A program made the translations under genes and the position numbers. From contig NC_052618.1 in assembly GCF_016545825.1 (NCBI RefSeq), positions 46,880,196-46,944,195 on the forward strand: a DNA stretch of 64,000 bases, written 5' to 3'. The notes under the pieces were generated by a model that saw only the letters and a list, made by a program, of their open reading frames with translations, searched no databases and was not told where the DNA came from. Source of the DNA: Eucalyptus grandis (lineage: Eukaryota; Streptophyta; Magnoliopsida; Myrtales; Myrtaceae). This document shows positions 11,016 through 21,061 of this stretch, one piece after another (position 1 is the stretch's first letter; the number at the start of each line of letters is the position of its first letter).

Positions 11016-11447
11016 TGAAGACTTTATTTGATTTGGGCTTAAGGCCCGTCCGCCCAAGTTGGGCCCAGAAAGCCCGGCCCACGGGAATAGGGCCCGTGAA
11101 AAGAAGGGGGTATAAAAAAGGAGAGAGAGAGAGAGAAAAAGGTGCCGTTTAATTAAAAGAAACGACGTACGCTTCTCTCCCTCCCTCTCTCGTCGTTTTT
11201 CCTCCAAAAGGGAAACTTGAGTGACTCCCGAAGGCGTTTTTGCTTCACCGGATCAACAGGACCAAGATTTCTCTTCCTCCATTGGCGTCGGTGTTTAATC
11301 TCGTGGCTAAAAGGTACGCTCGAATCTGTGGTGGTGTGCTTTAGGATCGGTGATACGTGTTAGAATTCCGGGCTTGTCTTCCGCTTGAGTTTAGGGGTTC
11401 GATTTAGTGTCGAATCCGGTTATTTCGGGGATTAGTCATTCCCAACA
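11016..11447 (+). repeat. 5' LTR of the Copia element
   Basis: 432 bases from TGAAGACTTTATTTG to CCCAACA. It matches 17666-18083 with scattered substitutions and small indels. It contains a TATA-like 'gtataaaaaagg' at about 11109-11120, followed by a GA repeat. The divergence between the LTRs dates the insertion as not very recent. Confidence 0.95.
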
Positions 11448-11448
11448 T

Positions 11449-11460
11449 TGGTATCGAGCC
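11449..11460 (+). promoter_or_regulatory. Primer binding site (initiator tRNA-Met type)
   Basis: TGGTATCGAGCC begins two bases after the 5' LTR. The usual plant Copia site is TGGTATCAGAGC; one A is missing here, which may reflect decay. Confidence 0.8.
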
Positions 11461-11639
11461 CTAGTTCACGTTTTCCCGATCAATTTGATGTTCTTTGATT
11501 GATTTTTCGCGAAGAAATTTTCGACCGTACGGATCGGGACAAAAATCCCGACACCTGAGCGTTCTTCGGCCTTTTTACTGAGTTTTCGTAAGTCGAAACT
11601 GTTTTCTGAAAAGATGGGGAGAAATGCGACGTTGATACG

Positions 11640-12175
11640 AGTCTGGAGGTACGTCGTGCGCCGCCGGGCGACGCCGCACGCGCCCACACGCGCGGCTAGA
11701 AGCCGCTGCGCGTGGGCGCGACGCGCCGGAAGCACTGCGTCGCCCAGCGCGTGCGGCACACGTGCCGGTCGGCGAACCAGCGTGCGCACCGCCGGCGGCG
11801 ACGGCACGCGCCGGTCCGCGGACCGACGCGTGCGGCGTCGGCATGACGTCACCCAACGGTTAATAACCGCTAGGGTGACGTCATCGATGACGTCAGCACG
11901 GTGACGTTTCGCCGGACGGTCACCGACCGGCGACCCGACCCGCGCGAGACCCGGCACGCGCGCGGCACGTGCCGGATGACGTCTGCGTGACGTCAGCCCG
12001 CGCACGTGCGCGGCACGTGCCGTCGATTCACGCGAGCCGGGCCCACCGGCCCGACCGACTCGGCCGGTCCGACCGGTATGTCCGATCCGACCGGTCCGAC
12101 AACCGATGACTGTTGACCGCCATTGACCGTTGACCTCCGTTGACCGTTAACGACCGTTGACCGTTGACCCAAAAA
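11640..12175 (+). promoter_or_regulatory. CpG-rich Copia leader with clustered TGACGTCA and TTGACC motifs
   Basis: Between the primer site and gag lies about 500 bases of very G+C-rich, non-coding DNA. It holds four perfect TGACGTCA palindromes (11844, 11876, 11888 and 11988) and six TTGACC cores in 57 bases (12113-12169). TGACG is the core for TGA-type bZIP factors and TTGAC[C/T] is the W-box for WRKY factors. Whether they act from a transcribed leader is unknown. Confidence 0.5.
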
Positions 12176-12273
12176 AAAAGAAAAAAAAAGGAAAAGCATT
12201 TGTTTCTTTTTCAATTAAGTCTATGTTGATTATAATGTGATCCCTTATTTGTTCTGCATTTGTTGCAGGAACA

Positions 12274-12663
12274 ATGCCTTCTCTGAGATTACGCGCACCT
12301 ATTCGTGCAATTATCGATGAACAAAAGGATAGACTGTCTAAGTTGATAGCTGAGCTAACTGATCATCGATGGGAGAGAGGTGACTTAATTGATCATGTCC
12401 TTGAAGTCAATGGGAAAATTCAACAGGTCATATGGAAAGGTCGTCCTATGTCACAGTCAGAGATGGTGCGATTTTTCATAAACACTCTTCCACCTGAATG
12501 GCAAGATGTGTTGAATCGCATATGGGATGTCAACGGAGCTGCTTCCTACAAGAAGATTGTGATGGATTTTGTAAATGAAGATTACCGTATTGTTTCAAGG
12601 GAAAAGATCAAGAAATTGAACAAAAGAGGATCTTTCCCAGTTCGTGTGCTGACTTGGTGTTAG
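12274..12663 (+). pseudogene. gag: Copia gag, 5' part
   Basis: A 129-residue open frame starting at ATG 12274 just after a 'ttgttgcag' acceptor-like site. It includes HRWERGDLIDHVLEVN and the gag-like phrase RFFINTLPPEWQDVL typical of the UBN2-type capsid domain of plant Copia. It ends early. 12664-13020 is A+T-rich and non-coding, and gag-like sequence resumes at 13078. Confidence 0.75.
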
Positions 12664-13077
12664 TTGTATTGGCTGATATATATTAAGTGTGCTTTGTGTA
12701 CATATTATGTAATGATTACTACCTAATTGTGTTAATTGAAAGCATTATTGTTTTTATTGGATGTTCTATTATATATTGCTTTTTGTTATTGCTGGTTGCT
12801 GTGGGTAATTAGCTGTGGGTAGTTTTAGAATTTTTTGTAGCTTCATAGAATTGATTTTGCATAAGACAATTATATTGATGATAGTTTTAAGTTAGGATTT
12901 TGGAAGATGATTGGAAACATAGTGACCTTTTGATTCTGAAACCTTACTTGAAATTATTCATTAATATGATGGGTCTATGTAAATAGGGATGCATAAATGA
13001 TAGGCAGTAATTATTCGTGCATGTATGTCTGATGTGTTCAGAACGATGGTTCAGCAACTAATAATGTAATTGCTGAT

Positions 13078-13527
13078 ATGAACAGCTACAATTGTGAAAT
13101 ATTGAATATGAAGATTCAATATGTGCTGGAAAAGCAAGAAGCACTAGAAGCTCTTGACCATGTTATGGAAAATCTTGAGGATGCTGTGCGCCACCTTGAG
13201 CTGGTAGAGGACCGCTTGACGGCATGTGAGCCGAAAATAGATATTTTCAATGCTGGTTCTAGCTCGTAAAGGGCTTTGTGCTAGAAGCGCAAACGTATTG
13301 ATTCGTTCAATATGTGGGAATACAAAAAATCAAGTCCTTATTGCAAGAAATCAAGAGTTAACCAACACAAGAGAGGAAAACGTCCTCAAGTGAAGAAAAT
13401 GTCAAGGGTGAAATGTTACAATTGTGACAAGAGAGGTCACTATGCTCGCGACTGTCGTGAGCCAAAGAAGGCATACACCTCTTGTACATTTGAGAACTTT
13501 GTTTATGTGTCAAGTTCTGCATTATAG
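13078..13527 (+). pseudogene. gag: Copia gag 3' part with zinc knuckle
   Basis: A gag-type frame at 13078-13269 (KIQYVLEKQEALEALDH) stops. The next, 13312-13527, has a basic stretch and a CCHC knuckle CYNCDKRGHYARDC at 13414-13455 (C-X2-C-X4-H-X4-C, nucleic-acid binding). The order of gag pieces around 12660-13080 looks rearranged or interrupted. Confidence 0.85.
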
Positions 13528-14520
13528 GCTGAATCCAATCCTTTGTGGAATGTAGATTCAAGAGCGATAGACCATGTAGCAAAGGATAGAGAATCCTTCA
13601 TGGAATTCCGACGATACCAATTGGAACTAAGTGGATCTATATTGGAAATAACTCCAGAGCTGAAGTTAAAGGGATTGGCACCTGCCAATTAAACATGCAT
13701 GGTGGACGCATCTTGATGTTCTATATGCTCTGGAGATTCGTCGAAATTTAAGTGTCTGTTTTGGTGTTGGTCAAGCTTGGTTTTTATATGAACTTCCATA
13801 ATAGAGGTGTAGATTTGTGTTTAGATACAAACTACTATGGTTGTGGTCACTTACTGAATGGTTTTATTGTACTAAATGTTGACTGTGATGATGTCAATAT
13901 GTTATTCCCTTGTTTCACGTCTTCTACCTTATATGATAATAATGTGAATATGGTGGCATGCTAGACTTGGTCATATGGGCCAACAATGTATGAATAGACT
14001 AGCCAAAGAGGGCTTGTTGGGCAATATTGAATAAGTCGATTTGTCCATATGTAAGCATTGCCTAGAAGGGAAAACGACAAGGAAACCATTTGGAAAAGGT
14101 AAAAGAGCTAACGTTCCTCTGCATTTAATCCATTATGACGTTTGTGGTTCAATGAATGTGAGAGAAAGGCATGAGACTGTTTACTTCATCACTTTTAATA
14201 GATGATTATACTCGATTCGGATGTGTCTATTTGATTTATCATAAATCTGAAGCATAATTTGTTTCAAAAGGTTTATGAACTTGGTTGAAAATCAATTAGA
14301 CAAGAAAATAAAAGTATTTAGATCCGATCGAGGTCGATAATATTTATCTGATGAGTTCAGAAAATTATGTGGTGAAAATGAATAGAAATACAATTGTCTA
14401 TTCCATATACTCTTCAACAAAATGGTGTTGCAGAGAGAAGAAACAGAACCCTATTGGAAATGGTTAGGTCCATGATGGCGTATGCTAACTTACATATCAC
14501 TTTTTTTTTTGAAGTGATGC
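13528..14520 (+). pseudogene. Copia protease and integrase remnants
   Basis: After the knuckle the reading is WNVDSRAIDHVAKDRESF, where a working aspartic protease has D-S/T-G: the catalytic Gly is replaced by Arg. From 13950 comes the GAG-pre-integrase motif (RLGHMGQQCMNRLAKEG, then C-x2-C as ICKHCLEGK). Then integrase core pieces (YDVCGSMNV, DDYTRFGCVYL) are scattered over several frames with stops. A block around 14500-14520 (poly-T) interrupts it. Confidence 0.75.
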
Positions 14521-14803
14521 GTTGTTAACTGCTGCCTAAATACTTAACCGGGTGCCTTCCAAATCAGTTAGTTCCACTCCATATGAGTTATGGATAGGTA
14601 GAAACCGGACTTAAGTTTACTTAAGCCATGGGGTTATGCTACCTATACTCATATGTTCTCTCACAAGTTTGGGAAATTGAGTCCCAGATAAAAGTAGAGT
14701 ATTTTAATGAGATACTCCGAACACTCGAAAGGGTCTGTGTTCATAGGTGAGCAGGAAAGTGGGAGAATAACTTAATTTTGAATCACGGGATGTCACATTC
14801 TTA

Positions 14804-15181
14804 GTGGATGAATTTCCTAAGAAGGGCGAAATAAGGGAAGATTACTTCCTATTTGAAACCTTGGATCAAGATAATGATATTAATGGAGTTCATCCAAGTG
14901 GGAGTAATATGAGAAGTGATGAATTGAATTCAACTCATTCTCAATTACAACCACATGATGAGACAACATCATCATTATCTAATCCAAGTGGGAGCATAAT
15001 GGGAAATGATGTGCTAAGTGTACAATCTTCCAAACGGCGAACAAGTCGCCAAAGTATTCCCCGTCGACGTTTTGACATTGAAGGGAAACTTTTATGGTTG
15101 CTCCACAAGATGAGGATGAGCCAAGAAACATTAATGAGGCTCTTAATTGCCCTAGTAAGGAAAAATGGATTTATGCAATGA
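14804..15181 (+). pseudogene. Copia polyprotein linker before reverse transcriptase
   Basis: Open frame with the acidic and Ser-rich linker seen between integrase and reverse transcriptase in plant Copia, then RTSRQSIPRRRFDIEG. Downstream (15200-15420) are frameshifted pieces of the start of the RT domain, such as HKAIGNKWVLEIKRK and RHKARLVAKRY. Confidence 0.6.
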
Positions 15182-15420
15182 AAGAGGAGATGGAGTCAAT
15201 GAAGTCAAACTAAGTCTAGGAACTGGTTGATCTTCCAAAAGGACACAAAGCTATTGGGAACAAGTGGGTTCTCGAAATAAAGCGAAAAGTTTATGGCTCG
15301 ATAGAAAGGCATAAGGCTCGCCTTGTGGCGAAGAGGTATAATCAACAGGAAGGAATTGATTATTAAGATACATTTTCTCCTGTAGTAAGATTTACCTAGA
15401 TTCACATTATTCTGGCAATA

Positions 15421-15830
15421 ATGGTTAGTATGGATCTTGAGTTACATCATATGGATGTAAAGACTGCTTTCCTCAATGGAGAATTAGAGGAAGAAATATA
15501 TATGGAACAACCTGCTGGTTTCATAGTGAAAGGTCAAGAAGAAAATGTATGTCGACTTTGGGGGTCGATATATGGCCTTAAGCAGTCATCAAGACAATGG
15601 TATATACGTTTTCATAATGCCATAATGGCATATGACTTTACAATGATAGATAAGGATCATTGTGTATATATCAAAAGATCCTAAGATCAATTTGTGATCA
15701 TATCATTATATGTTGATGATATACTAATTGCCGGAAGCAATATGGAGCTAGTCAATACTGTCAAAAGTTGGTTGTCTTCCAAATTTTTTGAATTGAATGA
15801 TATGGGATTGTAAACCCATTGACACTCCTA
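15421..15830 (+). pseudogene. Copia reverse transcriptase fragment (YVDD)
   Basis: Frame from 15421 has MDVKTAFLNGELEEEIYMEQ and GLKQSSRQWY, both RVT_2 hallmarks. It is cut by TAA at 15682-15684, then continues in the same frame to the catalytic YVDD at 15709-15720. Later stops and frameshifts make it inactive. Confidence 0.9.
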
Positions 15831-16084
15831 TTGCAAAAGGTGAAGGATTGAGTCATAAACTGTGTCCAAGGACTCCACAAGAGAAGGAACAAATGAAACA
15901 TGTTCCTTATGCTAGTGCTGTAAAGAGCTTGATGTATGCTATGATGTGTACAAGACTGACATATGTTATGTAGTTGGAATGGTGAGTAGATACCAATCCA
16001 ATCTAGGTCAAGCACGTTGGAAAGCCGTTAAGAGAATACTGAGGTATCTAAAGTGGACTGCTGATTATACGTTGAGTTATTATG

Positions 16085-16572
16085 GAAATGATTTGCGACT
16101 CTAAGGCTATTCTGATGTTGATTGGGGAGGAGATTTAAATGAAAGGAAATCTACCTCTAGGTTTGTTCTCTTACCGAATAATGGCACCATGTGTTGGAAC
16201 AAGAAGAAACAAAAGTGTATAGCCTTGTCCACGATGAAAACTGAGTTCGTGGCATTATCAGCATCAGTACAAGAAGGAGTTTGGCTTAAGAGATTTTTGG
16301 ATCATTTAGGTGTTAATGAGAAAGCTGCAAATCCATTGTTGGTTAACTGTGATAGCCAAGCAGCTATAGCGTACACCAAAGATCCAAAGTATCATGGCAA
16401 GACCAAACATATAGATATCAAGTATAACTTTGTGAAAGATATGGTTGCACGAAAGGATGTGAACTTACAGTACATATCTACGCATAGAATGGTAGTAGAT
16501 CCTATGACAAAGCCAATACCTAGAGATGTGTTTTGTGGTCATGTAAAATCTCTAGGATTGCGTAGAGTCTGA
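16085..16572 (+). pseudogene. Copia RNase H domain
   Basis: SDVDWGGDLNERKSTSRF (about 16110-16164) and, open from 16189, KKQKCIALSTMKTEFVALSA, VNCDSQAAIAYTKDP and KHIDIKYNFVKDMV. These match the Copia RNase H with its D-E-D residues. This is the best-preserved coding part, though the preceding sequence has stops. Confidence 0.85.
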
Positions 16573-17400
16573 TGTACTGGATATTGTAATTTCCCTAAGT
16601 TGTTCACATCAATGAACTTGTGTTGTTTCATTATTAATGCCTATGAATCTTTGTATGATCTTTATGCATCTTGATGCTCAGTGCATTATTTTAAGTTGAG
16701 GAAGTATGTCGGACAGATAAAAGATTAGCCCACTCACACGGGTAATCGCCTCTATTTACTGTGTGATAAATAGAGATGAGACTGTTTTTAAGCTTATTAT
16801 CTAAGTGATAATCGAGAGCTCAAGCTTAAAATACGTATGTCGCCTTAACCGAGTGTTAAGATGATGACATAATACTTACTATGTCCGAAAGTAAAATACC
16901 CCACATATTTTACTTTATACGTTTAAGATGCCGAGATGTGAGTTCTGATGAATTTTGTAAAAAGAGTAGATACGTGAACTCAAGTCAGACATTGGGTATG
17001 TCTGAACTATCATCTGTACGGTATTGAAAGGTGTAGACATACGTTCCATGGGAAATGAGTTAATACCGTAATACGTATTTCATATTATGTATGCATGGCA
17101 AAAAGTTTGATCTCAACTTTTATGACGTGTGAGACTCTTGAGGAAAAGAGTTCCTCAATTTTTTTAAGTCCCCTCATGACTCTTAGTTATTCTCAAGATT
17201 TCTATTTAGTGTTTGCTATCTTAGGGTGTTGCCAATGGTCATGAGATGATTCGATCTAATGGGGCATTTCTAGAAAAGCAAGCTGGACTGAAATTGAGAG
17301 TTTGAAGGAAAGAGGAAGATTGATTTCGGAGAATCACATTGTGGTTTTGTATTCACTGGTCGACCAATTATGAGTGTCTTTATGATAATTATAATTGTGA

Positions 17401-17404
<4 letters not shown>

Positions 17405-17436
<32 letters not shown>
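17405..17436. repeat. (TA)n microsatellite inside Copia
   Basis: Pure TA run in the untranslated 3' region of the Copia element, absent from other parts of it. Confidence 0.9.
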
Positions 17437-17438
<2 letters not shown>

Positions 17439-17655
17439 TGTTTAAAAGAGATCAAGGGAGATATAAATGTGATCAATCGATCTAGGGTAGACGCATACTA
17501 AATCTACTCAAAGTGTGACGCCCAATTATGAGCTGCTACATATTCCTACCGAGATGTATAGCAACGAGCTCTCAAAGTATGCTGGTCGCACGGATTATTC
17601 ACCGGTATGAAAGTTGAAGAGAGGTAAAGAGAATCCTGTTCGGCCCATCATGTGC

Positions 17656-17665
17656 GAGTGGGAGA
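17656..17665 (+). promoter_or_regulatory. Polypurine tract of Copia
   Basis: GAGTGGGAGA lies directly before the 3' LTR, where plus-strand DNA synthesis is primed in LTR elements. Confidence 0.7.
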
Positions 17666-18083
17666 TGAAGACTTTATTTGATTTGGGCTTAAGGCCCGTC
17701 CGTCCAAGTTGGGCCCTGAAAGCCCGGCCCACGGAATAGGGCCCGTGGAAAGAAGGGGTATAAAAAAGGAGAGAGAGAGAAAAAGGTACCGTTTAATTAA
17801 AAGAAACGACGTACGCTTCTCTCCCTCCCTCTCTCTGTCGTTTTCCTCCAAAAGGGAAACAGTGACTCCCAAAGGCGTTTTTGCTTCACCGGATCAACAG
17901 GACCAAGATTTCTCTTCCTCCATTGGCGTCGGTGTTTAATCTGTGGCTAAAAGGTACGCTCGAATCTGTGGTGTGCTTTAGGATCGGTGATACGTGTTAG
18001 AATTCCCGGGCTTGTCTTCCGCTTGAGTTTAGGGGTTCGATTTAGTGTCGAATCCGGTTTTTCCGGGATCGTCATTCCCAACA
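17666..18083 (+). repeat. 3' LTR of the Copia element
   Basis: 418 bases matching 11016-11447, somewhat shorter through small deletions (for example in the GA run). It ends CCCAACA, followed by the target duplication CATCC. Confidence 0.95.
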
Positions 18084-20375
18084 CATCCCTTCTCTCGCTT
18101 TCGTTTTTTCCCTCGTCGTTTGGTTTCAGGAAGTGGTGGGGATGTTATAAGTCAAAGAAAGGAATCGGGCCGTGAGGTTTCGCCTGAATTGTGAGAGATT
18201 AACGCGGGAGTGGTCGACCCCACGTCCCGTATATGGCGAACGGTATGATTTTTGAATGAAAGCGGTTTCGCACGAGCTATGAGCGTTGGTGGGGAACGAG
18301 CAAGAAAGTGGGTTTTGCTGAAAATTTTGATATTGTTGAAGTTGGATTTAAGGGTAGGGATTTTCTTGGATTTTGGGCTCTCTCTCTCTTTCTTGGTCGC
18401 GCGAGCACGATCTCATGCGTGGAAATACTTGTGTTGATCCGTTCTTTTCTTTCAGTGGGACTTTGATTGTGTATTTTCCCTTTGGAAATTGTGACTGGAC
18501 TTTCGATTATATGTCCCTCCGCAAGCTGAACTGTGGACCCAATTTTGCCGCACGAAGTGGATTTTTAGATCAGGCTGCCGCAACAAAATCATGCACAGGT
18601 ATCTATTTGTCTCGATTATTGACAAGTTGGGAGTCACGGCATTTTTGTTTGTTGAAAGCTAGTTAATCTTAGATGCTGTTTGTCAAGAAAAATTATAGGA
18701 AGAGTAGACACTGAACTAATGTGACTCTTTCGATGAACTGAACACATGAGGAAGCTGATATTACTTGAGATCTCTTGGAATAGTTGGTGGGTGTATCTAG
18801 ATTCATGAACACCCCTGGAATTGAATTAAATGGTTGCATTTCTTCTATTGATAAGCATTTTCTGCTCAACTGCTCATGCTTTGTATCTGACTTTAGTGTC
18901 CATTTTTCTTGTTTTCTCATTCTCTTTTTTGGTTTTGCCGTAAAGGGAATTAGTCGAATTGCTTGTCATCAATGATTGCGGTTAACCTTTTGACCTTGTT
19001 TTTGCTCACACTTTGTCTTGAGTTAGTTTATCTTTTTAATCTGTCGGTCTTACTGAGTTCATGGGACTTGGTGGTTCAAAGATTTTAATCTTATAATTTT
19101 GTCAATTTTGATTGTTCATATGGGTTCGTGTGTTGTGCAATATTATCTGAGAAGGCCATGCCAGAATGGTTAAATGGTTTATTTGTACGGATTTGTCACC
19201 TGACTGCATCTTTATGATTCAGCACTTTTCATTACTCCTTTCCATGTGCTGCACGAAAAGCTTTTTGACTTTGGTTCCGTTTAGCTATTATAACTTTCTC
19301 AGTATAAGCAAAGTATCAAAACTAACGTGTTTACTTCTTAATAATGCTTGCATTCATTTGTTACTTGGGTCACTTATGTGAGAATTTAGTGAGCATGGCA
19401 ATAATTGGCTTTCATTTGATTCCACTGTGGAAGTACTCCATTTAGGATGTCATGGCATATTTGCTTCTTTTGACAAAGAGGATCACTACTCTAGAGTGTC
19501 CTTGCCAAATGAATCTTTCATATGGTGCATGATCAGAAAAATTTCGTTCATGCTGTAGTTATATTGGATTCATAGCTTTTAGGCCGATACTGAGAGTTCT
19601 TTGCCCATCATATGCTAGGTGCATAATTTTGCAAAATGCACGATCAGTTTTAAATCATCGTTATTTTTTCTCTCTGTAGAAAGCAATCTTTGTTATGGAT
19701 TGATGAAGGCATGAGTTGAAGAAATCCTTGTTGTCCCAACTGCTCAACAGTGCTTCCATGGATGGCAAAAGCTCATCTGAGTTGAGCCTTCCTGGTTTTG
19801 GATTATTGAGTATTTGGCAAAATTCGAGCAAGTTAAGCCATCCCTCTTGCATGGTATTCACATTCGACAGTAGCATTTTGCAAGTTTTGGTCCACTTTCT
19901 CATCATTTTTGTTGGGCATTCATATGGTTTATGCTTTTCAGGTATCATTAAAGTGGCTCCAGAGTTACCTGCTCACTTGGGAAAAAATATGGAGGAAGTT
20001 GTTTCTTTGAGATGCTTGGAGGAGTTATGTGGCCCTAGAAATGGAAGCATGAACAGTACTTGGTCCTGATTGGGATCTAAGGCGAAAGTTGATACATCAA
20101 AGAGCTGCAAAAATGTCCTACAGTAAATGTTCCATAATGTGAGTTCTAATAAATGATGCAGTGAAAATGTGTTTGATTTTCTTCATGACATCTTTCCACT
20201 GGTTCTGTTCTAATGATTGCTGAAGTTCGGTGTCTATTCCCCTGTTTATGAATTTGTTATATCTTAGGGCTCTGCGTCTGATCTTGAAGTGATTGCAAAT
20301 GAGTTGTTGAAATGGGACCTTCACTCATTTTTAACGCACAAGAGAACCTCTATGCCAAAAACTGCTCTAGAGGAG
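18084..20375 (+). pseudogene. Truncated, unidentified multi-exon gene remnant
   Basis: Exon-like islands with splice signals in T-rich intron-like DNA. First, 18456-18598 ('ttcag' before, GT after, ATG at 18511; MSLRKLNCGPNFAARSGFLD). Second, about 19680-19855 (ELKKSLLSQLLNSASMDGKS). Third, 19942-20069 (WLQSYLLTWEKIW, then a stop). Fourth, 20268-20375 (36 codons, GSASDLEVIANELLKWDLHS, donor GTAAGC). In-frame stops occur in the middle islands. Beyond 20376 a foldback element and duplicated DNA follow, so the 3' end is missing. I do not recognise the protein. Confidence 0.45.
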
Positions 20376-20425
20376 GTAAGCAGATCTTTCATTTTATTTT
20401 GACTAGAAAAACGTGTTTGGTAAAC

Positions 20426-21032
20426 TTGTTCCGGAAATAAATAAATAAAAAAACATAAACATGTTTGGTAAATTTGTGTGTTTTTTTTTTTTGTTTCTTT
20501 TAATTTTTTTATTTTCTTTTTTTTTTTTTCTTTATTTTTTATTTATTATTTTTTTCTTCTTTTGGCTAGTAGCCAACCTCAGCCATGGCGGTGACCAGCC
20601 CGACGAGGGTCGGTGGCCTCGCGGGGCTCGCCTTGGCTAGGCTAGCTCAATCCGGCGAGGCCGAGCTCGCCCAGCCACCGGAGGCCAGTGACGCTCCAGC
20701 GAGGTCGCTGGCCCTCGGCGATTGGTCGCTAGTCATGGCCGAGGTCGGCGAAAACCGGCCAAAGAAAAAGAAGAAGAAAAGAAAGGAGAGAAAATGTGTT
20801 TTTTTTTTTTAAATTGTTAAAAAAGAAACAAAAAAAAACAAGTTTTTTTTTTTTTTCTTGTTTCTATTTCAAATTTGTTCCTAGAAAAAAAAAATAGATT
20901 TAGAACAAAAACGAAAATAAACGTTTTTTTTTTTTTTTTTCTAACGGAACAAAAAAATAAGAATTATGTTCATGAACAAAAAATAAGAATTATGTTCATG
21001 AACAAAAAATAAGAATACAAACAAACAAGCTC
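20426..21032. mobile_element. Foldback element with G+C-rich core
   Basis: T-rich left arm, CpG-rich core (20575-20765) and A-rich right arm that is nearly the complement of the left ('ttttggcta' against 'cggccaaagaaaaag'). It shares 'gtttggtaaa..tgttccggaa' wording with the element at 29793-30401. A TTA follows at the right end (about 21033). The left end is unclear. A 27-28-base direct repeat ('aacaaaaaataagaattatg...') occurs near 20950-21010. No coding. Confidence 0.55.
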
Positions 21033-21061
21033 TTAGGGAACCCAATATTTTCTCCTTGCCA

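Larger units (their letters stand above)
11016..18083 (+). mobile_element. Ty1/Copia LTR retrotransposon, complete ends, degenerate coding
   Basis: About 7.07 kb with similar LTRs at both ends, each starting TG and ending CA, bracketed by a perfect 5-bp duplication CATCC (11011-11015 and 18084-18088). Order inside is gag, zinc knuckle, protease, integrase, reverse transcriptase, RNase H, which is the Copia order (integrase before reverse transcriptase). Frames are broken by many stops and frameshifts, so it cannot move on its own. Confidence 0.95.
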
